64,000 bases of DNA from Cenococcum geophilum 1.58. Taxonomy: Eukaryota > Ascomycota > Dothideomycetes > Gloniales > Gloniaceae. Both the position numbers and the translations under genes were made by a program. This document shows, piece by piece, positions 54,856 through 64,000 of this stretch; within the stretch, counting starts at the first letter, position 1, and each line of letters opens with the position of its first letter. Location of the stretch: the NCBI GenBank assembly GCA_001692895.1, contig KV748226.1, positions 1,242,329 to 1,306,328 of the forward strand. Direction: 5' to 3'. The notes below the pieces were generated by a model. That model worked only from the letters and a program-made list of their open reading frames with translations, was not told where the DNA came from and ran no database searches.

Positions 54856-57161
54856 TCAATCGAACCAAATAGTGACATTCCCGGCAGCCTTGGAGCCGAC
54901 GCAATGCGGTGTTCCATCTGGAGAGTAATGACAAGTACCGTACCAGAGCTTCCACAGACTGCAACCAGCCCCCAATATTGGTCGTTATCACAGAGTAAGA
55001 TTTGAGAATTTCCAATGTCGCAAGAATAAGTTCCTGGGATACAGCCAGCGGCAGCATCGCGTTTGTCTAGAGATGTAGCAGTGACACCCCTGGCGGCGTT
55101 GTTGTTGATACAGAACGGCATTTCACCAGCAGAGTACATACAATGATGACCATATCCACGGAATCCAGCCGTTTCCCACGAGCTGTTATCATCGCAGGTC
55201 AAGATCTGAGAATCGTTGCTCTAGCAATGCTGGGTTGCAGGGACACAATCGTCGGCAGTAGCACGTTTATCAAGAGACTTGGCAACTGACGTACTAGCGA
55301 CACCGCCTGAAGCGACTTTATTGCTAGTGCACCAAGCCCACCCAGAGCCGACAGGCGGTTGAAACTTGGAGACTACTCAGCGTATCGCACACTAGGACCA
55401 AGTTCTTGTAGTCGCAAAAGTTCCGGGAATGCATCTATCATTAGAAGTGGGCTCTCTGCCGCGTTGACCAAGATATTTGGCAGCTGGTGTGCTGACCGCA
55501 TTGCATGCCATGGCTTTTAGGGGCTGGCAGAAAACTTGTTCGTTGTTATCGATGCAATAACCTGGATTGCAAGTGGCTGAAAGTTGATAATTACCCTGGC
55601 CGTCACATGTCAGGATTGACTGAGAGTTTGGAGAGCAGAAGAACGTTCCGGAGATGCAACCTTCGTCGGAAGACGACCCTTTTCCACGTTCATCAAGAGA
55701 CCTGATGGTGGGCTCGCTGAATACTTTATCTGCTGCAATTTCCCCTTGTAGCAGAACACGCGCCCATTGTCGAAGACGCAGTAGCCTGGGGTGCAGGAGG
55801 CCGAAAGCACGCAATTGCTCTGCGCATTGCATACTAGAATGGATTCATAGTCGTCAGTGCAGGCATAAGTCCCGGGGATGCAGCCATCATTAGGGGAGAC
55901 ATCTTTGCCGCGCTGATCAATAGTCGTGGGGACAGTATCTCTTGCGGTAACAGGCATTCCACTTGCATTGCTCTTTTTATTGCAAATGCAAAATGCGCTA
56001 TCGCCTTCAGTAATATGGCTGTCATCTACGAACGTGTTGCCAGAAAGTTGGCAGCAACCATAATTACCACAGTCCGCTGAGACTAACCATTGGTTTTCAG
56101 AATTGCACGCGTATGCAAAACGGTTGTAGGGGCATGAGTATTTCCCAGGTACGCACCAACCCTGCTCTATTTGGTGGAGCGAGAAGTCGGTAATAGGATC
56201 ACTGGATGCGTGGTCTGCAACACCCCTAGTAGCTGGCTTGCTAGGACACTGGCAGAACGCGGTAGCGGCTTTGGTGATCCCGTCGTCCACAAAAGTGTTG
56301 CTAGAAAGGTGACAGCATTGAGAGCGTCCACAATGTGATGACCTTACCCAATCATGTTCAGAATTACACACATACATAAATTGCCCCTCTACGCACGTGT
56401 AGAGCCCAGCATAGCATTGGCTTTGGGGGGGTTGACCAAAATCTGTAAAGTCGGTGGTGGGATTGCTGGCAACATCCTCTCTGACAGCAACGTCGAAGGA
56501 ATTATCGGCCAAAATACCTCCAGTGAGAGAACCACTGTCGGCAGAATCGTGGGCTTTCGCGCATTGGCAGAATGCGGTGTCGCCTTGAAGAACACCGTGA
56601 CTGTCTTCATAGACGGTACCACCAGAGATGACAACCTTCCGCACAATTACAGTTAGCACCGAGTTGCCAATTTGACTGATCATCGCAGACTTCGATTAGT
56701 CCATGGTGGGGCCCGCCGGAATATGTGTCGCATGGGTATTTTGAAGGAAGGCAGTCGTCGCACTGGGTAGTGCGTTCTGATGGAGTTTCTGGTGAGGAAG
56801 AGGCCTCAATACGACCATTTTTGGCATCGCAGAAGGCTCTATCGGCCTCTGGAACCCCATTCCTATCTATGAGCTGGTTGCCATCAAGACGACAAAAGAT
56901 TCCAACGCAACCAGCAGATCCTATCCATGTACCTGTGGCATCCCAGACTGCGAAGAGCTGGGAGTCGATGTCGGGATAGTATTTGCCGCATGTGTATTTG
57001 CCTGGGGCGCATCCGTCATTTTGAGTGAGGCCTTCGAAAGGCGAACGGTCGATTACATCACGAGCAATAGCGTTGGTGCGAGTATCGAGAGAAGTCGGGA
57101 CGTCGATGGCAGAAGCGCTGAGGGCTGCAATGGCCACGGTAGCCGAAAGGAGGAGATGCAT
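54856..57161 (-). pseudogene. Secreted cysteine-rich repeat protein with about nine modules, heavily broken
   Basis: The start MHLLLSATVAIAALSASA is a clear signal peptide. About nine modules follow, each beginning with a C-x-PG-x-Y/F-x-C box: CAPGKYTC, CLPSKYPC, CYAGLYTC, CVPGKYSC, CIPGTYAC, CISGTFFC, CIPGTF(C), CVPATQHC and CIPGTYSC. Each continues with I/F-x-V/T-C, a W or Y, and SA-x-C. Modules 1-4 also carry a CCxLSxNTFVDD and AFCxC half. Spacing recalls CBM19-like chitin-binding modules, but I cannot prove that. Linkers before modules contain SLDKR (twice), SLDERG, IDQRGK and LGQRGRE, resembling Kex2 sites. Frame breaks occur near 56,640, 55,745, 55,415, 55,340 and 54,915, plus an in-frame TAG at 55221-55223. 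The original end is probably NVTIWFD at 54856. It was a large extracellular protein or processed precursor. Confidence 0.7.
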
Positions 57162-57599
57162 GGTTGAGATGCTAAGGTGGGTAGGTGAATATCTAAGGGG
57201 GCTTGGCTTTGAGGCCGGTGGAGCTTCGTTGGTCGAGGTGCCTGAAGTGGCTTCCGAAGCCTTAGAGGCTCGGAGGTTAAGAGAATTTAAGGGCTGAATC
57301 AGTAACGTGGCTAGTAGGGTAAACAGGGCGATGGTTCTTGTAACTTACTCTAGCTTGTAGATACGAGGCTGGTGGGCTGTTCGAATGAAAGATGAGAGAC
57401 TCTATATTGGCTAGTTGAAGCCTCAGGTGCTTCTGAGATCCGTCAGTTGCGACTAGCAGGAGCTAGGGCAAAGAACAAGAGAAGCGACCTACTTTTGAAA
57501 CCTCAAAGAAGGCAATTGATGTCGTGAGGTAGAAGAGAGGATAGTTGAAGGAAGAGGACGGCTGGAGGAAGAAAATGAGGGAAGAAATGTGAGCTTGCT
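57162..57599. other. Upstream region of the cysteine-rich gene
   Basis: This non-RIP sequence should include the promoter of the Cys-rich gene. No TATA box or binding site is recognised. A transition to RIP-type sequence occurs at about 57,600. Confidence 0.35.
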
Positions 57600-60500
57600 A
57601 GGAGGTAGATATATTTCATAAAGTTAGATCTATAAGACGCCTATTATAGGCTCCGTATTAAAGAAGGGGATAAGTAAAAGACCGCTTTTAAGACCCAATA
57701 TAGTCACTTTAAGTATCTAGTAATGCCTTTCGGGCTAGCCAATACGCCTATAACATTCTAATCGTACATTTATAGAGCCTTAAGGGGACTAGTTAACCGC
57801 ATATGCGTTATCTATTTAGATAACATCTTAATCTACTTAAAAGACGAGGATTAACACGAGCAATACATCCGCAAAGTGCTAGAACGTTTGGATAATTAGG
57901 GCCTCTACGCTAAGGCGTCAAAGTATATCTTTAACACCAAGCAGGTCGAGTTCCTAGGGTACATGTAACCGACTACCGGTGCTCTGCTGAGCCTACCCTT
58001 GACTCACTCAACGACTCGCTCAACTTGACTCGTTCACCGACTCGAGCCACCGACTCGACCACTGACTCGACCACTGACTCGGTCGATGACTCGGTCAATT
58101 GACCCTTTCTTATCTCATTATCTATACCTTCCTCATGTATATATATAGACCCTTTAGACCTCCATTTACAATCAAGTCGCTCATTCAATTCTCCCACACT
58201 GCAAAGCTTACAGTACATTATAACGCCTATGGGTATAGTTATAGACCTAGTAAGGGTGCAGATAATTTAGGAGTGGCCGGAGCCAAAGAGCTACTAGGAT
58301 ATTTAAGTGTTCCTAGGCTTTACCAATTTCTATAGGCGCTTCATCTATAACTACTTAAACGTCGCCCAACACCTATCTAACTATATTACGGAAGCTTCCT
58401 AAGACCTAACCTAAGGAGCAAAAAGCTTAAAGGCGGTAAGGAAGAAAACTAAAAAGGGACTAACTAAATAGTATAAGCTATGGTTATAGCCCAGAAAGGT
58501 TTAGGAGGCCTTTTAGGAACTTCGCGCAAAGTTTATAGAAGCTCTATTGCTACGGCATTTCGACCCAGATTAGCCATTAATAATAATCACTAATATATCG
58601 AATTTTGCCCTTATTAGTATCCTGCTATCCGGACACTACCTAGCTCCATTAAAAACTAGTAGCATTTTATAGTAGAAAATTCCAAGGACCTAAAGTTAGG
58701 TATTATACCCACGATAAGGAACTGCTAGCTATAGTTAACTACTTTAAATAGTGGCGACACTACCTTAAGCACGCGAGCTATACCACTCATATACTCTTAA
58801 ATCACTATAATTTACGCTACTTTATAACTATAAAGGAGTTTACACCTTAACAAGCCAGATAGGCAGAGGAGCTCGCGTAATTTGATTTTGAGATTAAATA
58901 TAAGCCAGGGGAAAACAACCCTACTAATAGACCGTCACAACGGCCAGACTATGCTAAAGGCTTTAAAACAGGAGAAGGAAAATAGATAATAGATATCTTA
59001 CTCCCTATATTATAGAACAAGCTCCGGGTATAGGATACTTAAGCACCCACAGCTCTATATACCAAGTCTTAGGCGGTGTAAGCCCTATTAGTTTTTATTA
59101 ACGTTTCGGTTAGTACCCGGTCCGTTACTAATAAGGGTCTGAATATACCTAGATAGGACATCCCTAATATATTCTTAGAACCTAGTAATACACTATCTCT
59201 AATTACTAAGCTATCCCTTTAAATAAATAGCAAAGCTATAGAGTAATTAGAACTCGGAGCCCTATAATAACTAAAGGACTTTAACCTTATAGCGGCCTTC
59301 CTAACGTACGCGTATTAAAGAGTTGTAAGATCTATAGTATCATCTAGTCTTATACTTAGAGCAGTATGGGACAAAATAGCTTTTACCTAGGAACTATCCA
59401 AAAGTTTAATGGATCTTATCTATAAGGTATAATAGAGGGACGCTTTCTATACCAACCTTAATGCGGAAGTAGACTAGAAATGTAACGGAAAGGAAGCTGC
59501 TAGGCGCTACTATTAGGAACTAGACCTAATGGGCCTACTATATAGAGGTGGTAAGGTTTAGGTACTATAAGAAGCAAATCTATAACAGAAGATTCTTATA
59601 AAGAATCACGATAATCCCCTAGGCGGCCACTATGGTTAAACAAAGATAGTAGAATTACTTTAGCGTAAATACTATTGGCTAAGGCTTAATTAGGAAGTAA
59701 AGGAGTATATCAGCCATTATAAGAAGTGTTAAGTATATAAGATCCGCAGGCACAAGCTATAGGGTCTACTTAAATTAGTTCCTCCCGCTAGTAAGCTATA
59801 GCGATATTACGCCATGGACTTTATCACGGATCTCCCGCTATCTAAAGATGGCTAAGGACGAATATACAATTTGGTTTTTGTACTTATTAATAGGTTTTTA
59901 AAGTACGTCTAATACCTTCCTATTAATAAGACGATTAACGTATAAGAGCTTACTAACCTAATTAAGGAGAAATGCTTTCTTAAAGTAGATTAGCTACACT
60001 CTATTATTACTAATAGGAGCAGCGTCTTTATAAGCCAATACTAGTTAAACCTATACTTCTATTTAAAGATAGACCACTAGTATAGTATGGCTTTCTACCT
60101 ATAGACGGATGGGCAAACGGAACGCCAGAATTAGGAACTGGAGTCTTACCTACAGATGTATTTAAACTACTAGTAAGACAACTAGTATAAGCTACTTCTA
60201 TACGCGGAGTACGCTTACAATTTAAAGCAATATATATTGTATAAGTATGCACCAATCCAGATTACCTACGGCGTTTAACTATTTAGGTTTAATAGTATAC
60301 CCGACGATTACTGGCTAAGGCTGTATAATTAGTTATAGGATTCTACCGGGAAGTTAAAGGACATCTACTAGAGAGTATAAGGATACCTCTAGGAATAGGA
60401 GGAGTAATAGAAGTATATAAAGCAGAGCCTATAAAATGCCTAAGAGCAGTAGAGACTTTGGTATAACCGCAAGCACCAGGATAAGCATTTTGGAGTAGGT

Positions 60501-61080
60501 AATAAGGTTTTATTACGTTTAACAAATATTAAGACCCGTTAACCATTAAAGAAGCTTAATATAAGATACCTAGGTCCCTTCTAAGTTAAGGAACGAATTA
60601 GTAAGCTAGCCTATTATCTCTAGCTACCCCTATCTATAGCCTATATGCATCTAGTGTTTTATATAAACCTACTAGAGCTATGGCATAGACCACCGCTGGA
60701 AAAGAACTTCCGTCTAGGCCCAATTAAACACCCTAAGGTAGTGGGCGAGCGGTATAAGGTTAAAGCTATACTATACTATAAGTCTGTTAAGAACAAGCTT
60801 TAATTTAAAGTTAAATAGCTAGGCTAGCCCGCTAAGGACTCTATATGGAAACTAGAGGATCACCTTAATTATTACAAAGATATTCTAAAAGAATATTAGG
60901 ACCAAGGTCCACAATCTGTAAGTTATAGAAAGCGCTCTAATACTACGGTGTCATCGCGACCTATAAAGAAAGCTCGCGAAAAGAGTAAATAGGTCAAATT
61001 AGATATAGAACGGATAGGCTCCGGAAACTATAGGGATAGGGCTACAGCCTAAGGCAGGACAGGTCCTTAGCCTTTTCACG
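57600..61080 (+). mobile_element. Gypsy chromovirus fragment, RT to chromodomain, RIP-degraded
   Basis: It begins inside RT at KLDL-DAYYRLRIKEGD (about 57,625). MPFGLANTPITF (57,723) and the catalytic YLDNILIYL (about 57,810, YxDD with one Asp lost) follow. FLGYIITPMGI spans the nested solo LTR. RNase H-like sequence follows near 58,540-58,930. Integrase shows MDFITDLPLSKDG (about 59,815), TDGQTERQN (about 60,110) and LVFYINLLELW (about 60,655). A chromodomain ends it (KVKAILYYKSVKNKL, KVKWLG and LEDHLNYYKDILKEY, about 60,760-60,900). Gag, protease and the 5' LTR are missing. Confidence 0.8.
57964..58212 (+). repeat. Solo LTR, 249 bp, with perfect 5-bp target duplication GTACA
   Basis: It starts TGTAACCGACTACCGGTGC and ends CAAAGCTTACA, flanked by GTACA (57959-57963 and 58213-58217). 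Removing it restores FLGYIITPMGI in the host RT. The end sequences match the solo LTR at 31057-31250. An internal run of GACTCG/GACTCA units (58,000-58,100) is absent or shorter in that copy. It lacks RIP changes. Confidence 0.88.
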
Positions 61081-61287
61081 TATATAGCATAGAGTTAATA
61101 GGGCATTTTACTAGAATTGCATTCCTATTCATTAATCTATACTAGGAACATTATTCCTAGGGCTTCCAAGCCCTTTCCAAAAGCCTTATAAGGCCTTCCC
61201 GAGCACCTAATTAAGGTCCTTAATTGCTACTATATATAAGAACGAATCCCAAAAGTCTAAACCACAAATGCCCAATCTAAAAAGCTA
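61081..61287. other. Probable 3' untranslated/LTR part of the Gypsy fragment
   Basis: AT-rich, with CCTAGGGCTTCCAAGCCC (61,155-61,173) and a TATATATAAGAACG promoter-like stretch. LTR boundaries are not evident. Confidence 0.3.
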
Positions 61288-61578
61288 CTACGCCTTATTA
61301 TCATCAGGAGTAGGATTAGTGTCTATTGGGCCACTAAGTAATGGCTGACGAGAATAGGATCTAGATGCCTTGGTAGGTGTATAAGTAGGTATAAAAACAG
61401 GGGTAGGACGATGAGGTGTAGCTAGAGCAGAGACTCTTAAACGCTTAACACTAATATTAGGTCCAAACCAATACCAACGAAGCTCTTGCGGCGTAAGCTT
61501 ATAGTTAATAAAGACACGCTTAAGCCTAGAATAAACAGAGACGTTAGCTAGCTGGCATAGTCTAGAACCACCGAGACC
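61288..61578 (-). other. Open frame of 96 codons without ATG in RIP-rich surroundings
   Basis: On the minus strand a continuous frame reads GLGGSRLCQLANVSVYSRLK, then LTPQELRWYWFGPNISVKRL, and ends PIDTNPTPDDNKA. It lacks RIP stops despite several Trp and Gln codons. It looks like a piece of a transposon polyprotein, but I cannot assign it to a family. Confidence 0.35.
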
Positions 61579-63290
61579 TTACTACGGCAACTGTTAGTTA
61601 CTTATCCGCTAGGTACCTAAAGGGTAACCTACCTAATACCGTATTATATTATACTCTTTTAAAACTTAACGCGCATACGTAAACTCTTTCCTGTGGTAGA
61701 CAGCGACCTTCTTTTTATTACCCCCATCCCGCACCCTATCCTTAGTATACCAACCTTGCTTTCGCATTAGGTATTACTAGCTAGCTTACTAGGAATTATG
61801 GGCAGTATAGATGGCTATGGCATAGTCTTAAATTCGGCTAAGTTATTTAGCATTTACGCTAGAATGAAAGAGAGCCCGGGCGATATAGTAGTTAAGGACA
61901 TTAAAGGAACGTCGCCACTTAGGCCTAGGCTATTAAAGCTTAAAGTTAGTAATGGAAATCTATTAAAAATAGAAAAGCTTACCTTAACGCAACTGCCGCT
62001 CTTAGTATGTATGCATTAATTATAAGGACTAAAGGTATTAGATCTAACGCAGTGCGTTTTATTATAAGCCTCCAGAATCCTATTATTAGATTTCTAGTCT
62101 TTTAAAGACATATAGGCAAAATTATTTAGGTAGGACTAGCACCAGTTGCGAGTTAGCGGGGGTTAGGGTTCTATATGCAAAGGTAGGGCTAGGATACGCT
62201 ATAGAATTTGCTTAGAAGAGCAGTTAGTAGAAGAACGAAGAGGTATATTAAATTGATGATGAAAAAGAAGAAAATCTTAATAATATATCAAAGATACGTC
62301 CAAATTGGATAAAGGTTAATGATAGGAAGTAAGGTATTAAGGAAAAGGATCAAGCTCAATAAGTAAAGTATCTTTATACTTTACCGTCTAATACCCTTCC
62401 GGTAAATAGCCGCAACCTTACCAATATAACTCCATTACAATAGCGTTATTTAGAAGGAAGGAAACACGCGTATAAGTTATTTAACTATCACTTCCTTATA
62501 AAAACTAACTACGCGGCCGGGGGAAGGCAATTAAGATGTTAAATTAAAGACGTATATAGGTTAAATTAGACCTAAAACGATACTATAGTATTAAAGAACA
62601 ACGTCATAGACGTTCTTAACAATCGCATAATAGCTATAATTGCTATCGCGAAATGTCCCTAATTGCTAGGTAGTAGAGCTACGCCAAATATATAGCACAG
62701 GACTACTAGATTTAAAAGCATATACACCAAATCTTAAGAGATAAGTCTCTTTAACTAACTAATTGATACCTTAACCGCATCTAATAGCCTAAGGGCAAAT
62801 GTGGGAGCAATATATTAGTGACGCAGAGGATTATAAGAAAAGGATTATAAGAAAGAATTATAGACTATATCTTAGCAGTTAAAGACGACGGCAAGCTAAG
62901 GCTCTGTACGTTAAATCCTATACTAAAAGGTTTTACGGAACTATACTAGAATACTAAATTACCTATAATACTTATAATTAATTATAGACCGGCATAAAGG
63001 CTTAGAAGCAGAGTTATATAAAAATCCCTATATTAGCCTAGGTAGTTACCGGCATACTTCTAGTAGGCTTCCAATAGGTCTCCTAGCAATCCTTATATCT
63101 TTTCTCCAGTTATATTTTTTCCTTATTAAGGTTTTTTAGGAGTTTAAAGCAGGGGTTAGATAGATAGATAATATACAGCGGCATGCCAACACCTCTCCAA
63201 CATCTCTCCAAACCTCTTCCAGAACGAGCCCTTATAATCTCCCTACCGCAAGGTAATAACAATCGGGGGCCGACCGCAGGAAGGGGGGGG
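61579..63290. mobile_element. Unclassified degenerate transposon remnants
   Basis: AT-rich, stop-filled sequence with readable scraps on the plus strand. Examples are a 73-codon frame at 61798-62019 (MGSIDGYGIVLNSAKLFSIY) and VKDDGKLRLCTLNPILKG near 62,880. The latter suggests an RT-type polyprotein. A purine tract AGGAAGGGGGGGGGGTAA at about 63,278-63,295 would fit a polypurine tract. Confidence 0.4.
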
Positions 63291-64000
63291 GGTAATATAA
63301 GGGATATTATTGCGGACACCTTGGGTTGCCCTTAGGATAACCCCCGGACGCCCCTTAGATAGTCGCCGGTCACGTACTAGAGGCACGTACCCGTAGTATA
63401 TAGTCTCCACGATTCCAAAGGCCTTACCTCCTTAAGGATTCATCTCTCTTACCAATCTATCCTATTCCACAATCGTGTCCTTATAGCCCCCTGTCTATAA
63501 GATCCCCTTATAATAAGCTGCTATATAGGAATAGAGCAGCTATATATATAGCACTTATAAATTCTCTTTAAAGCTTTATACGCGGTAATATATAGGGCGT
63601 ATATATACTCCTTAATTTTATTTATAAGGTACTATAGCCTAGCCCTAGCTGCCTAGGCTTCTAGGGTTATAATAGCGTAATTAGGGCCTTTATATATATA
63701 CTTAAACGCATACTTTATAGTATAGTACCTTATATAGGGCTCTACGTTAATATACGTATTAGGGCGCTATATCTCTACTACTCTATATATATAGCTCTAG
63801 CTAGGCTTTATAAAGGTAGGGCTATTCTATAGGCGCTTATATAGCGGCTTATTATTATTTCTAACTATAGTTTCTTCTTAAAAGGTATAAGGGATCTAGA
63901 ATCTATATATAGGGCGCAGAGGTACTATAGATAACAACGTTATATAGGAGCGGCTCCGCTATTAAGTCTAAAATATCTGTCTAAATAACTAGATTATTAT
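63291..64000 (+). repeat. Possible LTR start and AT-rich RIP sequence to window end
   Basis: TATAAGGGATATTATTGCGG follows the purine tract and may be a RIP-altered TG...LTR start. GC-richer sequence lasts to about 63,420, then TA-rich sequence full of TATATA runs to the end. No coding domain is seen. Confidence 0.3.

Noticed and set aside
63110..63319. 69-codon minus ORF near the G-run
   Set aside because: No domain, lies across a polypurine tract and low-complexity sequence.

Overview
The window looks like a repeat-dominated stretch of a filamentous ascomycete (Pezizomycotina) genome. Three things point there. Genes have short GT-AG introns of about 50-100 bp. The protein families are fungal: SAT4-type rhodopsin-like membrane protein, fungal BTB protein, P450, Tad-type LINE, Crypton, fungal Helitron. 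Nearly all transposon sequence is saturated with C-to-T/G-to-A changes that turn Q/W/R codons into TAA/TAG/TGA while most CpG is kept, which is the signature of repeat-induced point mutation (RIP). I cannot fix the class or species from sequence alone.

Layout. 1-6081: Gypsy element on the minus strand, cut by the window edge. 6082-7900: reversed LTR of a second Gypsy family, then the 3' end of a Copia element. 7.9-16.3 kb: gene island with a BTB protein, an NAD-dependent 3beta-HSD/epimerase-type dehydrogenase, a rhodopsin-like membrane protein gene broken by two small DNA elements, and a cytochrome P450 pseudogene. 16.4-22.15 kb: Tad-like LINE. 22.15-22.87 kb: Copia 3' end plus LTR. 22.87-30.3 kb: Gypsy chromovirus carrying two younger nested insertions, a solo LTR and a poly(A)-tailed 1.25-kb retroelement with a minisatellite. 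30.3-32.6 kb: satellite-like arrays, solo LTR, tRNA-Pro-like pseudogene, Helitron helicase fragment. 32.7-35.5 kb: Crypton with GCR1_C domain. 35.7-40.7 kb: Helitron with Rep and PIF1-type helicase. 41-43.9 kb: Copia gag remnant and several tandem arrays.

43.9-57.6 kb: second gene island. It holds a decayed putative membrane protein, a coiled-coil protein, an intact TRIP4/Rqt4-like zinc-finger protein divergent from an intact PPIL1-type cyclophilin, an alcohol dehydrogenase pseudogene, a frameshifted flavin-reductase-like gene and a large cysteine-rich secreted repeat protein gene broken many times. 57.6-61.1 kb: Gypsy chromovirus fragment with a nested solo LTR. 61.1-64 kb: degenerate transposon remnants.

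The genes do not form an obvious pathway. The two intact housekeeping genes at 47.9-50.4 kb are flanked by accessory genes in various stages of loss. The clearest unusual features are a hAT-like element with an 8-bp target duplication and a hairpin-forming repeat cargo (with related arrays at two more loci), three solo LTRs with perfect 5-bp target duplications that escaped RIP, and the multi-module Cys-rich precursor with Kex2-like sites.
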